64,000 nucleotides of DNA from Vogesella urethralis (GCF_007644045.2 NZ_VMDW02000068.1:47638-111637); one strand, 5' to 3'. Shown: positions 8,677 through 19,375, counted from the stretch's first letter. Made by a program: numbers and translations. The notes: a model not told the origin generated them from the letters alone.

Positions 8677-11453
8677 GCATCGACTACCGTAAAACCGTCA
8701 ACCTGCTGGACACCCCGTTTCCCATGCGCGGTGACCTGGCCAAACGCGAACCCGCCTGGCTGAAGCGCTGGGCCGAGCAGCAGCGTTACCAGAAGCTGCG
8801 CAAGTTGGCCGCCGGCCGCCCCAAATTCATCCTGCACGACGGCCCGCCGTACGCCAACGGTGATATCCACATCGGTCACGCGGTGAACAAGGTGCTGAAG
8901 GACATCATTGTCCGCTCCAAGACGCTGTCCGGTTTCGATGCCCCGTACGTACCGGGCTGGGACTGCCACGGTCTGCCTATCGAACTGATGGTGGAAAAGC
9001 TGCATGGCAAGGACATTCCGGCGGCCAAATTCCGCGAGCTGTGCCGCGAGTACGCGCACGAGCAGATCGCCCGCCAGAAGAAAGACTTCATCCGTCTGGG
9101 CGTGCTGGGCGACTGGGACAACCCGTACCTGACGATGGACTTCAAGACTGAAGCCGACATCGTGCGCACCCTGGGCAAAATCTTCGAGAACGGTTACCTG
9201 ATCAAGGGCGAAAAGCCGGTGCACTGGTGCATCGAGTGTGGCTCCGCGCTGGCCGAAGCCGAAGTGGAATACGAAGACAAGACCTCGCCGGCCATCGACG
9301 TGGGCTTCCGCGTGGTCGATGCCGACAAGCTGGCGTCAGCCTTTGGTGCGGCCAACGTTGACGGCGCCATGGCGGTAATCTGGACCACCACGCCGTGGAC
9401 GCTGCCGGCCAACCAGGCGATTTCGGTTAGCGCCAAGCTGGCCTACCAGCTGGTGGACAGCGCCAAGGGCAAGCTGATCCTGGCCAAAGACCTAGTGGAA
9501 GCCACCATGAAGCGCTACGGCGTGGATAGCTGGACCGTGCTGGGCGAAACCAGTGGCCAGCAGCTGGAGCTGATCCGCTTTGCGCACCCGTTCTACGCCC
9601 GCGAAGTACCGGTGATCTGCGGCGATCACGTTACCACCGACGCCGGTACCGGCCTGGTGCATACCGCCCCGGCCTACGGTCTGGAAGATTTCCAGGTCGG
9701 CCAGGCTTACGGTATTCCGGTAGACAACCCGGTAGCCGACAACGGTCGCTACAAGACCGGCACCGAGCTGTTTGCCGGCCTCACCATCTGGGAAGCCAAC
9801 CCCAAAGTCATCGAGACGCTGACCGAGCGTAGCGCGCTGGTGCACGTGGACAAGCTGCTGCACAGCTACCCGCACTGCTGGCGTCACAAAACCCCGATCA
9901 TCTTCCGCGCCACGCCGCAGTGGTTCATCGGCATGGACAAAGCCGGCAACGACGGCCAGGTACTGCGCCAGCGTGCCAAGCAGGCGGTAGACAGCACCGA
10001 GTTCTTCCCGGCCTGGGGCCGCGCCCGCCTGGAAGCCATGATCGGCAACCGCCCGGACTGGTGCGTGTCGCGCCAGCGTAACTGGGGCGTGCCGATGACC
10101 TTCTTCATCCACAAGGAAAGCGGCGAGCTGCACCCGCGTTCGGCCGAGCTGCTGGAACAAGTGGCGCTGCGCATCGAGAAGCAGGGCATCGAAGCCTGGT
10201 TCAGCCTGGACGCCGCCGAGCTGCTGGGCGACGACGCGGCCAACTACCGCAAGCTCACCGACACGCTGGACGTGTGGTTTGACTCCGGCTCCACTCACTT
10301 TGCCGTGCTCAAGCAGCGCGCCGAGCTGGCATGGCCGGCCGACCTGTACCTGGAAGGCTCCGACCAGCACCGCGGCTGGTTCCAGTCCTCGCTGCTTACC
10401 GGTTGCGCCACCATCGGCCGCGCACCGTACCAGCAGCTGCTGACCCACGGCTTCGTGGTGGACGGCAAGGGCCTGAAGATGTCGAAGTCCAAGGGCAACG
10501 TGGTGGCACCGCAGAAGGTGAACGACAGCCTGGGCGCCGACATCCTGCGCCTGTGGGTAGCGTCGACCGATTACTCCGGCGAGCTGGCGATCTCCGACGA
10601 GATCCTGAAGCGCGTGACCGAAAGCTACCGCCGCCTGCGCAACACGCTGCGCTTCCTGCTGGCGAACCTGTCGGATTTCGACCCGATGGAACACGCCGTG
10701 CCGTACGAGCGCCTGAGCGAGATCGATCGCTACGCGCTGATGATGGCCAAGGAAATGCAGGAGAAAATCACCGGCGAACTGTACCCGCGCTACGCTTTCC
10801 ACCACGCGGTGCAGGAAATCGTCACCTACTGCTCGGAAGATCTGGGGGCGTTCTACCTCGACATCCTGAAGGATCGCCTGTACACCACCCAAGCCGACAG
10901 CGCCGCCCGTCGCAGCGCGCAGACCGCGCTGTACCACATTACCCGCAGCCTGCTGTTGCTGCTGTCGCCGATCCTGTGCTTCACCGCCGACGAGGCGTGG
11001 GAAGTGCTGCTGGGCAGCGAAGAAGAAACGCCGCTGTTCCATGTATGGCACGAGTTCCCGAACCCCACTGCCGGTGCCGAAGCTGCGCTGGTGGCCAAAT
11101 GGCAGGCCATCCGCGAGTTCCGCGCCCAGGTGAACAAGGAAATCGAAGCGCTGCGTAGCGCCGATCAGCTGGGCTCTTCGCTGCAGGCCGAGCTGGATGT
11201 GACCGCCGCCGGCGAGCTGTTCCAGCATCTGGCCAGCTTGGGCGACGACCTGAAGTTCGTGCTGATGGTGTCCCGCGTCGGCGTTAGCGAAGGCGACGCC
11301 ACTGCCATCTCCGTGACCCCGTCGGCGCACGAGAAGTGTGACCGCTGCTGGCACTACCGTGCCGACGTCGGCACCCACGCCGGCCACGGCCACGTGTGTG
11401 GCCGCTGCGTCGACAACATCGACGGTAGCGGCGAGGCGCGCCTGCATGCTTGA
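8673..11453 (+). CDS. ileS: Isoleucyl-tRNA synthetase
   Basis: 926 residues, class I synthetase. HIGH motif in [10 protein letters not shown] near residue 65, CP1 editing domain in between, KMSKS in LKMSKSKGN near residue 602, C-terminal zinc site CDRC...CGRC in the last 45 residues. The length is that of bacterial IleRS type 1. Overlaps ribF upstream and lspA downstream (8 bases). The opposite strand carries very long open frames that mirror the GC3-rich codons and are not genes. Confidence 0.97.
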   Translation: MSIDYRKTVNLLDTPFPMRGDLAKREPAWLKRWAEQQRYQKLRKLAAGRPKFILHDGPPYANGDIHIGHAVNKVLKDIIVRSKTLSGFDAPYVPGWDCHGLPIELMVEKLHGKDIPAAKFRELCREYAHEQIARQKKDFIRLGVLGDWDNPYLTMDFKTEADIVRTLGKIFENGYLIKGEKPVHWCIECGSALAEAEVEYEDKTSPAIDVGFRVVDADKLASAFGAANVDGAMAVIWTTTPWTLPANQAISVSAKLAYQLVDSAKGKLILAKDLVEATMKRYGVDSWTVLGETSGQQLELIRFAHPFYAREVPVICGDHVTTDAGTGLVHTAPAYGLEDFQVGQAYGIPVDNPVADNGRYKTGTELFAGLTIWEANPKVIETLTERSALVHVDKLLHSYPHCWRHKTPIIFRATPQWFIGMDKAGNDGQVLRQRAKQAVDSTEFFPAWGRARLEAMIGNRPDWCVSRQRNWGVPMTFFIHKESGELHPRSAELLEQVALRIEKQGIEAWFSLDAAELLGDDAANYRKLTDTLDVWFDSGSTHFAVLKQRAELAWPADLYLEGSDQHRGWFQSSLLTGCATIGRAPYQQLLTHGFVVDGKGLKMSKSKGNVVAPQKVNDSLGADILRLWVASTDYSGELAISDEILKRVTESYRRLRNTLRFLLANLSDFDPMEHAVPYERLSEIDRYALMMAKEMQEKITGELYPRYAFHHAVQEIVTYCSEDLGAFYLDILKDRLYTTQADSAARRSAQTALYHITRSLLLLLSPILCFTADEAWEVLLGSEEETPLFHVWHEFPNPTAGAEAALVAKWQAIREFRAQVNKEIEALRSADQLGSSLQAELDVTAAGELFQHLASLGDDLKFVLMVSRVGVSEGDATAISVTPSAHEKCDRCWHYRADVGTHAGHGHVCGRCVDNIDGSGEARLHA

Positions 11454-11970
11454 GCAAGGCAAGATGGCCGGGGTGGCTACCCCGGCTGCTGAACAGCAAG
11501 CCAGCGTGGCTAAGTGGTTCGTGCTGGCGGTAGCCATCATCGTGCTGGACCAGCTGACCAAGGTGTACTTCAACGGCAGCTACCAGTACGGCGAACAGCG
11601 CGAAGTGATTCCGGCCGTGCTGAACTTCACCCTGTTGTACAACCCAGGGGCGGCGTTCAGCTTTCTGGCGGATGCCGGCGGCTGGCAGAAGTTCTTTTTC
11701 ACCGGCTTGGCGTTTGCGGTATCGGGCTGGCTGGGCTGGCAGATCGTACAGCGCAAGTTCAGCACGCTGATGAACTGGGCTGCCGCCTTCATCATCGGCG
11801 GCGCGCTGGGCAATGTGATCGACCGGCTGATCCACGGCCATGTCATCGATTTCATCCAGGTGCACTGGCAGCAAAGCTGGTACTACCCGGCGTTCAATAT
11901 TGCCGACAGCTTCATCTGCGTCGGTGCCGCGCTGATGGTGCTGGACAGCTTCCGCCAGCCGCGCAGTTAA
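11446..11970 (+). CDS. lspA: Lipoprotein signal peptidase (signal peptidase II)
   Basis: 174 residues, four hydrophobic segments. An inner-membrane aspartyl protease that removes signal peptides from lipidated prolipoproteins. Catalytic Asp motifs are visible in GNVIDRL (near residue 126) and FNIADSF (near 153). The ATG at 11446 overlaps the ileS end and has GGCGAGG about 8-10 bases upstream; an alternative Met lies at 11464. A probable substrate, the lipobox protein at 37171-38016, is encoded in the same window. Confidence 0.93.
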   Translation: MLEQGKMAGVATPAAEQQASVAKWFVLAVAIIVLDQLTKVYFNGSYQYGEQREVIPAVLNFTLLYNPGAAFSFLADAGGWQKFFFTGLAFAVSGWLGWQIVQRKFSTLMNWAAAFIIGGALGNVIDRLIHGHVIDFIQVHWQQSWYYPAFNIADSFICVGAALMVLDSFRQPRS

Positions 11971-11977
11971 ACGGGCA

Positions 11978-11999
11978 GGTTGGCCGCGTGCGGCCAACC
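11978..11999. repeat. Inverted pair of the GGTTGGCCGC word after lspA
   Basis: GGTTGGCCGC and GCGGCCAACC are separated by two bases, 8 bases after the lspA stop. A second dyad with the same core lies just beyond (CAGGCCGCC...GTGCGGCCT). Confidence 0.85.
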
Positions 12000-12051
12000 C
12001 TGTGGTACACAGGCCGCCAGCGTGCGGCCTCATTCATGCAAAGGATTTCCG

Positions 12052-12996
12052 ATGACGAAGACCATCATGCTGGCCAACCCGCGCGGCTTCTGCGCCGGGG
12101 TGGACCGTGCCATCGCCATCGTCGAGCGTGCGCTGGAAAAATACGGCGCGCCGATCTACGTGCGTCACGAGGTGGTGCATAACCGTTTTGTGGTGGATAA
12201 CCTGCGCGAAAAAGGCGCCATCTTCATCGAAGAGATGAAGGACGTGCCGGCAGGTAGTACCTTGATTTACTCCGCGCACGGTGTGCCATTGTCGGTGCGG
12301 CAAGAGGCCGAGGCGCTGGGCCTCACCGTGTACGACGCCACCTGTCCGCTGGTGACCAAGGTGCATGTCGAGGTGAAACGCATGCACCAGGCCGGCATGG
12401 AGATTCTGATGATCGGCCACAAGGGTCACCCCGAAGTGGAAGGCACCATGGGCCAGGTCGGCGACCGCATGTACCTGGTAGAGTCGGTGGCCGACGTAGC
12501 CACGCTGCAGGTGCAGAACCCGGCGATGCTGGCGTACGTTAGCCAGACCACGCTGTCGGTAGACGAAACCCGTGACATCATCGAGGCGCTGAAGGCGCGT
12601 TTCCCGGCTATCCACAGCCCGAAGAAGGACGATATCTGCTACGCCACGCAAAACCGCCAGGACGCGGTAAAAGTGCTGGCCGATGCGTGCGACATCGTGG
12701 TGGTGGTGGGCTCGCCCAATAGCTCCAACTCCAACCGCCTGCGCGAAGTGGCCGCGCTGAAGGGGGTGGACGCCTATATGGTGGATAACGCCAGCCTGCT
12801 GCAGGCCGAGTGGTTTAGCGGCAAGCAACGCGTTGGCGTGACTGCCGGCGCCAGTGCGCCAGAGGTACTGGTGCAGGCGGTGATCGAGCAGATCAAGGCC
12901 TTTGGCGCCGAAACGGTGAGCGAGCTGGACGGGGTGGAAGAGCACATCACCTTCGCCTTGCCGCCTGGTCTGCGCGAGATCAAGCCGCAGGCGTGA
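12052..12996 (+). CDS. ispH: 4-hydroxy-3-methylbut-2-enyl diphosphate reductase
   Basis: 314 residues; last step of the methylerythritol phosphate pathway, making IPP and DMAPP. The three Fe-S cysteines are in GFCAG (residue 14), DATCPLV (near 97) and DICYAT (near 196). [10 protein letters not shown] and TAGASAPE substrate motifs follow. The start at 12052 gives [16 protein letters not shown], typical of IspH, with AAGGA 7 bases upstream; the 24 in-frame codons before it are repeat-rich and not homologous. Ends the ribF-ileS-lspA-ispH unit. Confidence 0.96.
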   Translation: MTKTIMLANPRGFCAGVDRAIAIVERALEKYGAPIYVRHEVVHNRFVVDNLREKGAIFIEEMKDVPAGSTLIYSAHGVPLSVRQEAEALGLTVYDATCPLVTKVHVEVKRMHQAGMEILMIGHKGHPEVEGTMGQVGDRMYLVESVADVATLQVQNPAMLAYVSQTTLSVDETRDIIEALKARFPAIHSPKKDDICYATQNRQDAVKVLADACDIVVVVGSPNSSNSNRLREVAALKGVDAYMVDNASLLQAEWFSGKQRVGVTAGASAPEVLVQAVIEQIKAFGAETVSELDGVEEHITFALPPGLREIKPQA

Positions 12997-13013
12997 TCGT
13001 TGCTGCCAGACGC

Positions 13014-13044
13014 AAAAAAGCCAGGCCGGGTGCCTGGCTTTTTT
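13014..13044. terminator. Bidirectional terminator between ispH and eamA
   Basis: A-run, GCCAGGC, loop CGGGT, GCCTGGC, T-run, between two converging genes. Confidence 0.9.
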
Positions 13045-13061
13045 CATGCTGCTGGCGCGTG

Positions 13062-13964
13062 CTAATGCGCTTGTGCCGGCCGCAGGAACGGCAGCGGCAG
13101 CTTTTGCAGCACCAGCCCACCCAGGATCAGGCCCAGGCCGGCGAGGGTGCTGGGCAGGATGGGCTCGCCCAGCAGCGTGCTGATCAGCATCAGCGACAGG
13201 ATCGGCGACAGGAAGATCAGGTTGGCAATGCGTGCCGTGCTGCTGGTGAGCTTCATCGCGGCCAACCACAGCACGAAGGTAAAGCCCATTTCCAGCGCAC
13301 CGACGTAGGCGGCGCCAGCGATGCCCTGCCACGCTACCGGGCGCAACTCGCCTGTTAACGCGCACCACAGCACGATCATCGGCAGCGACAGCAGGAAGTT
13401 CAGCGTCAGCCCCAGCACCGGCTCGCGCTCGTCCTTGGCGTTGAACAGCCAGTAGCCGGCCCACAGCAGCGTAGACAGCAAGGCAAAGCCGACGCCGGCC
13501 AGATTACTGAACTCCAGCGCCAGCGGCGCGCCGCGGGTGGCGATGGTCAGCACCCCGCTGTAGCACACCAGGGCGGCCAGGCTGTCCTGCAGCTTCAGCT
13601 TCTGTTTCAGTACCGGCACCGCCAGCAGCGTCATGGTCAGCGCCCAGGTGTAGTTGATGGCCTGCGCTTCCTGTGCCGGTAGCAGCGCGTAGGCCTGGAA
13701 CAGGATCAGGTAGTAGGCAAACGGGTTGACCGCGCCCAGGATCGCGCTGCGGCGCCAGTGCTGGCGCAGCGCCGGTACCAGCTCGCCCAGGCGGCGTTGC
13801 CAGCCCAGGATGGCCAGCAGCGACAGCAGGGAAAAAGCGCTGGCGTACAGTACCAGCTGCGCCGGGCTGAGATGGGCCAGGCTGAGTTTGAAGGCACTGG
13901 CCACGGTGGACCAGGCCAGCACGGCGGACAAGCCGCAGGCGTAGGCTTTGTGTTGCGAAGTCAA
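13062..13964 (-). CDS. EamA/DMT-superfamily permease
   Basis: 300 residues with about ten hydrophobic helices in two EamA repeats, as in drug/metabolite exporters; substrate unknown. The start is a TTG at 13964 that shares bases with the nnrD stop codon (TTGA), with GGAG 9-10 bases upstream. There is no Met near the expected N-terminus, and the translated start MTSQHKAYACGLSAVLAW fits the family. Last gene of the long minus-strand run. Confidence 0.8.
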   Translation of the reverse strand: MTSQHKAYACGLSAVLAWSTVASAFKLSLAHLSPAQLVLYASAFSLLSLLAILGWQRRLGELVPALRQHWRRSAILGAVNPFAYYLILFQAYALLPAQEAQAINYTWALTMTLLAVPVLKQKLKLQDSLAALVCYSGVLTIATRGAPLALEFSNLAGVGFALLSTLLWAGYWLFNAKDEREPVLGLTLNFLLSLPMIVLWCALTGELRPVAWQGIAGAAYVGALEMGFTFVLWLAAMKLTSSTARIANLIFLSPILSLMLISTLLGEPILPSTLAGLGLILGGLVLQKLPLPFLRPAQAH

Positions 13965-15442
13965 AATGCAGGGGCTCCGGCCTGTTTCAGGCGCAGGTTC
14001 AGTTCTTGGGTCATCAGTTGCAGGGTGGTGCTGGCGCTCAGGCCGATCGGGCCACCCTGCGCCAGTTCGTAGTGCTCGCCGGCGCTGGCGTGCAGCTCGG
14101 CCGCCAGATGGGCGGCGTCCAGCAGCGACAGGCCTTGTGCCAGCAAGGCGGCAATGGAACCGCCCAGCAAGTCGCCTTGGCCGGCTACCGCCAGCGCCGG
14201 GCTGCCGCGTGTCAGCAGGCGGTAAGGCTGGCTGGCGTTGCCGATCAGCGTGCCGCTGCCTTTGAGCAGCACATTGCCGGCATAGCGCAGGCACAGCTGC
14301 TGCCATGCGGCCAACCTGTCTTGCTGGATGGTGTCGGTATCGCTGTCCAGCAAGCGCGCAGCTTCGGTGGGGTGTGGCGTCAGCAGCGTAGGGTAGCGGC
14401 GCTGGCGCAGCTTTTCCTGCAGCAACTGGTCGGCAGCCAGCAGGTTGAGGGCGTCGGCGTCCAGGATCAGCGTGTTGTCGTGCAGGATCAGTTTGGCCAT
14501 CAGCGCGTGGGCATCATCGCTCAGGCCCAGGCCCGGGCCCAGCAGTAACACATGGCTGGCCGGGATGTGCAGGCTGTCTTGCCAGCTGCGCAGCATCAGC
14601 TCCGGCGCTTGCGGGTCCAGCGGCAGCGGGGACTGGGCATGCACGAATACCTTGCCGGCGCCCAGCGCCAGCGCGGCACGGCCGGCAAGGATGGCGGCCC
14701 CGCCCATGCCGTTGGCGCTGCCGACAATGCTGACGGTGCCGTAGCTGCCCTTGTGGCTGGCGTGACGGCGCAGCAGCGGGCGCACCGACGGAACGGTTAG
14801 CCGGCCTGCCGGTGGCGGATACAGGCCCGGCGGGCAATCCAGGCTATCGATCAGCACTTTGCCGCTGTAGTCGCGGCCCTGGCCGGTAAACAGGCCGGGC
14901 TTGGCCCCCAGCAGCGTCAGCGTCAAATCGGCACGTACGGCGGCGCCCTGCGGCTGGCCGGTGTAGGCGTCCAGCCCGCTGGGCACGTCGATGGCCAGCC
15001 GGCGGCACGGCAGGTCGTCCAGCTGGCGGATCAGCCGCAGCCAGGCGCCTTGTAGCGGGCGCGACAAGCCAACGCCGAACAGGCCGTCCAGCAGCCAGTC
15101 GGGCCGGGCGTCGCCCAGGGTTGGCCGCACGCTGCCGCCGCGCGCTTGCCACGCGACTAGTGCAGCCTGGGTCGCCGGGCTGGTCGGCGCTTGCGGCAGC
15201 AGTACGTCAACCGCGTAGCCGGCTTGTTGTAGCAGGCTGGCCGCCAGCAGGGCGTCGCCGCCGTTGTTGCCCGGCCCAGCGGCCACCAGTAGCGTGCTGC
15301 CGGGCGGGATGTGCTGGCGGCAGCAGTCGGCAATGGCCGCGGCGGCGCGCGGCATCAGCGCCAAGCCGGCGTGTTCGGCTGCCAGCTCCAGCTGGCGCAG
15401 GCCGCGTAGATCGAGCAAGTCGCTCAGGGCAGGGTGGTTCAT
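13961..15442 (-). CDS. nnrD: Bifunctional NAD(P)H-hydrate repair enzyme
   Basis: 493 residues. The N-terminal NnrE domain (about 1-210; AGPGNNGGDALLAA) epimerises R/S-NAD(P)HX. The C-terminal NnrD domain (about 225-490, ribokinase-like; GSANGMGGAAILAGRAAL, LTPHPTEAARLL and AGQGDLLGGSIAAL) dehydrates it with ADP. It repairs damaged nicotinamide cofactors. It overlaps ubiX by 4 bases and eamA by 4 bases, so it is likely coupled to both. Confidence 0.93.
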   Translation of the reverse strand: MNHPALSDLLDLRGLRQLELAAEHAGLALMPRAAAAIADCCRQHIPPGSTLLVAAGPGNNGGDALLAASLLQQAGYAVDVLLPQAPTSPATQAALVAWQARGGSVRPTLGDARPDWLLDGLFGVGLSRPLQGAWLRLIRQLDDLPCRRLAIDVPSGLDAYTGQPQGAAVRADLTLTLLGAKPGLFTGQGRDYSGKVLIDSLDCPPGLYPPPAGRLTVPSVRPLLRRHASHKGSYGTVSIVGSANGMGGAAILAGRAALALGAGKVFVHAQSPLPLDPQAPELMLRSWQDSLHIPASHVLLLGPGLGLSDDAHALMAKLILHDNTLILDADALNLLAADQLLQEKLRQRRYPTLLTPHPTEAARLLDSDTDTIQQDRLAAWQQLCLRYAGNVLLKGSGTLIGNASQPYRLLTRGSPALAVAGQGDLLGGSIAALLAQGLSLLDAAHLAAELHASAGEHYELAQGGPIGLSASTTLQLMTQELNLRLKQAGAPAF

Positions 15443-16056
15443 GCGCGTTGTTCTCCCCAGCGTGGCAGCAGGCTGTGCGCCACGCCGACTTGGTCCAGGA
15501 TGCGTGCCACGACAAAGTCCACCATGTCCTGTACGCTTTGCGGGTGGGTATAGAAGCCGGGGCTGGGGGGCAGGATGCAGACGCCCAACCGGGCCAGCTT
15601 CAGCATGTTTTCCAGGTGGATGGCCGATAGCGGTGCCTCGCGGGGCACCAGCACCAGCTTGCGCTGCTCCTTGATGCTGACGTCGGCGGCGCGCTCGATC
15701 AGGTTGTCGCTGCTGCCGGCGGCGATGGCGGCCAGCGTGCCCATCGAGCACGGGCACACCACCATGGCGTCGGCCGGGTTGGAGCCGGAGGCCGGCGGCG
15801 CAAACCATTCTTCGCGGCCGTATACGCGCAGCAGGCCGTCGGCGGGGTGGTACTGCTCGTTCAGCCACTGCTCAAAGGCCGCCGGGCGGGACGGCAGGGT
15901 GAGGTTCATCTCCTGCTGCGCCACCACCTGAGCCGCTTGCGAGTACAGCACCCAGACGCGGACGCCGGCGGCGAGCAGGCATTCGATCAGGCGCAGGCCG
16001 TACGGCAGGCCAGAGGCGCCGGTCAGGGCAACGGTGACGGTGTGGGGTGTGGGCAT
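15439..16056 (-). CDS. ubiX: Flavin prenyltransferase
   Basis: 205 residues, UbiX/Pad1 family. It joins dimethylallyl phosphate to FMN to make prenylated FMN for UbiD decarboxylases in ubiquinone synthesis. Motifs: GASGLPYGLRLIE near the start, CPCSMGTLAAIAAG, and REAPLSAIHLENM. The start at 16056 gives the family N-terminus (TVALTGASG). Overlaps the Gx-transporter gene by 34 bases and nnrD by 4. Confidence 0.93.
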   Translation of the reverse strand: MPTPHTVTVALTGASGLPYGLRLIECLLAAGVRVWVLYSQAAQVVAQQEMNLTLPSRPAAFEQWLNEQYHPADGLLRVYGREEWFAPPASGSNPADAMVVCPCSMGTLAAIAAGSSDNLIERAADVSIKEQRKLVLVPREAPLSAIHLENMLKLARLGVCILPPSPGFYTHPQSVQDMVDFVVARILDQVGVAHSLLPRWGEQRA

Positions 16057-16571
16057 GAGGCAAGCCTTTGCAACAGGTTGAGGGTAAGCAGACCGGTGGC
16101 GACGCCGCCCAGCAGGCTGGACAGCATCAGTGGCGGTAGCAGCAGCCACACGCCATCGTGCGGCATCAGCCACAGCCTGGCTAGCAGCAATTGTCCCGCA
16201 AGATGACCCATGGCGGCCAGCAGGCTATGGCTGAGTACGCCGAAAAAGCGCGCCGGCAGGCGGCTGGCCAGGGCCAGACTCAGCAGACTGGCCAAGCCGC
16301 CGCTAAGGCTGAGCCAGAAGCCGGGGCTGAACAGGCTACCCAGCAGCAGGCCGCTACCGATAATGCGCAGCAAACTGACCCAGCAGGCGGCACGCCAGCC
16401 CAGCTGCTGCAGCGCGATCAGCGTGACCAGATTGGCCAGGCCGGGTTTGACACCGGGTAGTGGTGACGGAATGGCGCTTTCCAGCAGGGCAATGACGATG
16501 CCCAGCGCGGCCAACCTGGCCAGCGTATGGTCTTGTGCACTGACACGGAGGCTAGAAGGCCAGCGAGTCAT
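16023..16571 (-). CDS. Gx transporter / heptaprenyl-diphosphate-synthase-component-I-like membrane protein
   Basis: 182 residues, very hydrophobic, about five to six membrane segments. It shows PSPLPGVKPGLANLVTLIAL, typical of the Gx-transporter/HepI-like family, once annotated as heptaprenyl diphosphate synthase component I and now considered an S-component-like transporter. Substrate unknown. It overlaps the NusG-II gene by 20 bases upstream and ubiX by 34 downstream. The NusG-II plus Gx pair is a recurring combination, often near ApbE/FMN genes in other bacteria (recollection). Confidence 0.75.
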   Translation of the reverse strand: MTRWPSSLRVSAQDHTLARLAALGIVIALLESAIPSPLPGVKPGLANLVTLIALQQLGWRAACWVSLLRIIGSGLLLGSLFSPGFWLSLSGGLASLLSLALASRLPARFFGVLSHSLLAAMGHLAGQLLLARLWLMPHDGVWLLLPPLMLSSLLGGVATGLLTLNLLQRLASCPHPTPSPLP

Positions 16572-16923
16572 GGCCGCTGTCTCCTTCCAGTGTGATGGCG
16601 GTACGGTTGGGCAGGCACAGCGCGGTGCTGCCGGGGCGCTGCAGCCAGCCTTGCTGTACGCAGTACTGGCGCGGGCTGGGGTCGGACGCAATACGGGCGC
16701 GGCCCGCGCGGATCTCGACAATGGTTTGCCCCAGCGGGCCTTGCAGCGTGACGGTACGTTCCAGCCGCAACGGCCAGCGCAGCACCTGCTGGCCGTTCTG
16801 GAACAGCAGCACGTGGCTGGCGATGCCGGGGCGTAGCCATAAAAAGTAAAAGCTGCCGAAGCAGCTTGCGGCCAACGCGCCGAGTAGCAACAGGTCGCCG
16901 ACCCGTATGCCCGCCAGGCGCAT
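16552..16923 (-). CDS. NusG domain II-containing small secreted or anchored protein
   Basis: 123 residues: N-terminal hydrophobic helix (about 9-30), then a beta-rich domain with LRLERTVTLQGPLGQTIVEIRAGRARI and SPRQYCVQQGWL, the NusG-domain-II-like fold found in extracytoplasmic proteins and not the transcription factor. The start ATG overlaps the rapZ stop by one base (TGATG). Function unknown; it travels with the downstream Gx-transporter gene. Confidence 0.75.
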   Translation of the reverse strand: MRLAGIRVGDLLLLGALAASCFGSFYFLWLRPGIASHVLLFQNGQQVLRWPLRLERTVTLQGPLGQTIVEIRAGRARIASDPSPRQYCVQQGWLQRPGSTALCLPNRTAITLEGDSGHDSLAF

Positions 16924-17774
16924 CAATGGTCGCCCTGGCGACCGCCCAGTTGGCGGTGACGGATCAGCACCTGTTCGTCGGGGAAGCTGGCCGCCAGGCG
17001 TTCGGTCAGGTAGACCGAGCGGTGCTGGCCACCGGTGCAGCCGATGGCGATGGTGACGTAGCTGCGGTTGTCCTGCTTGAAGCGCGGCAGCCAGGTGGCC
17101 AGAAAGGTGCGGATATCGTCTTCCATTTGCTGTACTTCCGGTTCGCCGGCAAAGAAATCGCAAATGGCCTGGTCGCGCCCGGTGAGCGGGCGCAGTGCCT
17201 CTTCGTAGTACGGGTTGGGCAGGCAACGCACGTCGAACACGAAGTCGGCATCCAGCGGAATGCCGTGCTTGAAGCCGAACGACTCGAACACCACGGTCAT
17301 GCGGCTACCGTCGGCACCCGCCAGCAGCTTGACGTAACCGCGCAGGGCATTGGCCGACAGGTGGCTGGTGTCGATGCGATGGCCCAGCTCGCCGACGTGC
17401 TCCAGCATCTCGCGTTCCAGGCGGATGCATTCTTCTACCGTCAGGCTGCTATTGGATAGCGGGTGGCGGCGGCGGGTCTCGGAGAAGCGCTTGACCAGCA
17501 CTTCGCTGCTGGCTTCCAGGTACAGCAGGCGGACGTCAACGTCCAGTGCGCGCAGTGCCTTGATGGCGCCAGGCAGCGCGGCCAGCGTGGGCGCCGAACG
17601 GGTGTCGACGCTGATGGCGATCTGGCTATGACCGTGCTCGTGGTACAGCGCGATGGCATCGGCCAGCATGCTGGGCGGCAGGTTGTCGACACAGTAGTAA
17701 CCGCTGTCTTCCAGCACCCGTAGCGCGACGGATTTGCCTGAGCCGGACAAGCCACTAATCAGAATCAGCTGCAT
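16923..17774 (-). CDS. rapZ: RNase adapter protein RapZ
   Basis: 283 residues. The N-terminal P-loop GLSGSGKS at residues 8-15; the C-terminal domain has [13 protein letters not shown]. In E. coli RapZ binds glucosamine-6-phosphate and directs RNase E to the sRNA GlmZ. It overlaps hprK by 20 bases. In betaproteobacteria it stands in the ptsN-hprK-rapZ order seen here. Confidence 0.93.
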   Translation of the reverse strand: MQLILISGLSGSGKSVALRVLEDSGYYCVDNLPPSMLADAIALYHEHGHSQIAISVDTRSAPTLAALPGAIKALRALDVDVRLLYLEASSEVLVKRFSETRRRHPLSNSSLTVEECIRLEREMLEHVGELGHRIDTSHLSANALRGYVKLLAGADGSRMTVVFESFGFKHGIPLDADFVFDVRCLPNPYYEEALRPLTGRDQAICDFFAGEPEVQQMEDDIRTFLATWLPRFKQDNRSYVTIAIGCTGGQHRSVYLTERLAASFPDEQVLIRHRQLGGRQGDH

Positions 17775-18711
17775 GTTCCTGGTCCCGTAACAGGTTGGTG
17801 TGGCGATCGATGAACTCGCGCGTGCTGTCGATGCCGCGCAGTTGCAGGATGTAGTTGCGCACCGCGGCTTCCACCAGTACGGCCAGGTTGCGGCCGGCCG
17901 CTACCGGCAGGATGACCTTGCGCACGGTGACGCCCAGGATGTCTTGCGTCTCGGACTGGATGTTCAGTCGGTCCAGCGCCTGCATGGCTTGGTCGTTGGC
18001 TTTGATCAGGTGAATGATCAGCTTCAGTACCTTCTTCGGCCGTACGGCGGTTTCACCAAAGATGGTGCGGATGTTCAGGATGCCCAGGCCACGTACTTCC
18101 AGGAAGTCACGCAGCAGTGGCGGGCAGCGGCCCTCCAGCGTTTCCGGGCCAATGCGGTACAGTTCCACCGCGTCATCGGCGACCAGACCGTGGCCACGCG
18201 AGATCAGCTCCAGCGCCAGCTCGCTTTTACCCATGGCCGAATCGCCCATGATCAGCACGCCGATTTCCAGCACGTCGAGGAACACACCGTGCATCACGGT
18301 GGATACCGCCAGCGCGCGCGCCAGGTAGATGCGCAACACGTCCATCAGGTACGGGCTTTCCAGCGGCGTACTCATCAGCGGCACGTTGTGGGTCTGGCAG
18401 TAATCCTGCAGCAGGCGCGGCACCGGCTGGCCGTTGGCCACAATGACCACCGCCATGTTCTTGTGGAACAGCTGGTCCAGCGCGGTACGGGCGGCAGCTT
18501 GTTCCAGTTTGTTCAGGTATTCGGACTCGGCCAGACCCAGCACCTGCACCCGGTTGGGGTGGATGAAGTTCAGGTGGCCGACCAGTGCCTGTGTCGGGCG
18601 CTGTTCCTCGTTGGAAATGAGGTTGTCCGACCCGGCACGGCTGGCGACCCAGCTCAGGCTGAGCTTGTGCTTGTTGTCCTGGTACAGCCGGCGGACGCTG
18701 ATATTAGGCAT
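17755..18711 (-). CDS. hprK: HPr kinase/phosphorylase
   Basis: 318 residues. It phosphorylates or dephosphorylates a serine of HPr. The Walker A is GDSAMGKS at residues 156-163, followed by the HprK signature ([18 protein letters not shown]) near 205. In betaproteobacteria without full sugar PTS it is thought to act within the PTS-Ntr regulatory chain. Overlaps ptsN by 8 bases and rapZ by 20. Confidence 0.95.
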   Translation of the reverse strand: MPNISVRRLYQDNKHKLSLSWVASRAGSDNLISNEEQRPTQALVGHLNFIHPNRVQVLGLAESEYLNKLEQAAARTALDQLFHKNMAVVIVANGQPVPRLLQDYCQTHNVPLMSTPLESPYLMDVLRIYLARALAVSTVMHGVFLDVLEIGVLIMGDSAMGKSELALELISRGHGLVADDAVELYRIGPETLEGRCPPLLRDFLEVRGLGILNIRTIFGETAVRPKKVLKLIIHLIKANDQAMQALDRLNIQSETQDILGVTVRKVILPVAAGRNLAVLVEAAVRNYILQLRGIDSTREFIDRHTNLLRDQEHAADSD

Positions 18712-19162
18712 GGGCGGGGTTTCCGGTCAGCAAGGCGTACAGGGTGTCGGTATCGCAGCTAGCCATTTTTTCGCGCAAGCTGCGGCTGGAAAACAGCTGG
18801 GCCAGCTCGGACAGTACCTGCAGGTGCAGGTCGGTCGCCTGTTCCGGCACCAGCAGCACGAACAGCAGGTTCACCGGCTTGCCGTCCGGTGCGTCGAACG
18901 GGATGGGGTTGGCCAGGCGGATGAACACGCCGGTAGCCTCTTTCAGCCCCTTGACGCGGCCATGCGGGATGGCGACGCCCTGGCCCAGGCCGGTGGAGCC
19001 CAGCTTTTCGCGGGCAAACAGGCTGTCAAAGATCTCGCTGCGTGCGATACCGTGACTGTTTTCCACCAGCAGGCCTACCTGTTCGAACAGGCGCTTCTTG
19101 CTGGATACATCCATGTCTGCCAGCACGTTTTGCTGGGGGAGAATCTTGCCGATCAAGCTCAT
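18704..19162 (-). CDS. ptsN: Nitrogen-regulatory PTS IIA protein
   Basis: 152 residues, PTS EIIA type 2 domain. The phosphorylated His is H67 in GVAIPHGR. It regulates potassium and nitrogen functions by its phosphorylation state. First gene of the second half of the minus-strand block, separated from hpf by a hairpin terminator and about 210 bases. Those bases should hold its promoter, though none is obvious. Confidence 0.92.
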   Translation of the reverse strand: MSLIGKILPQQNVLADMDVSSKKRLFEQVGLLVENSHGIARSEIFDSLFAREKLGSTGLGQGVAIPHGRVKGLKEATGVFIRLANPIPFDAPDGKPVNLLFVLLVPEQATDLHLQVLSELAQLFSSRSLREKMASCDTDTLYALLTGNPAHA

Positions 19163-19334
19163 GATTTACATTTGCCGGAAAAAACCGTCCGCCATTCTAC
19201 GCCGAGTCGGCTGTTTGCAATAGGGCGCGTCAACATGGGGCGCGGGATTGTGATGGGCATGTCGCATTGCATGCCGGACAAACCGTTCAGACCCTGGCTG
19301 GCAGGTGAAATTCCTTGCCATGCCGCACAAATGC

Positions 19335-19357
19335 AAAACGGGAGCCTAGGCTCCCGT
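19335..19357 (-). terminator. Hairpin terminator after hpf
   Basis: Perfect 20-bp palindrome centred on CCTAGG (ACGGGAGCC...GGCTCCCGT) followed on the minus strand by TTTT. It divides the kdsD...hpf half from the ptsN...eamA half. Confidence 0.8.
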
Positions 19358-19375
19358 TGTGGCTACTGCGTCGTT

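Noticed and set aside
9492..11573. Very long open frame (693 codons) antisense to ileS, with similar long antisense frames over cysI, scpA-trpS and the CPA2 antiporter
   Set aside because: They mirror GC3-rich codons of well-identified genes, have His/Gln/Val-rich low-similarity translations, and lack ribosome binding sites.
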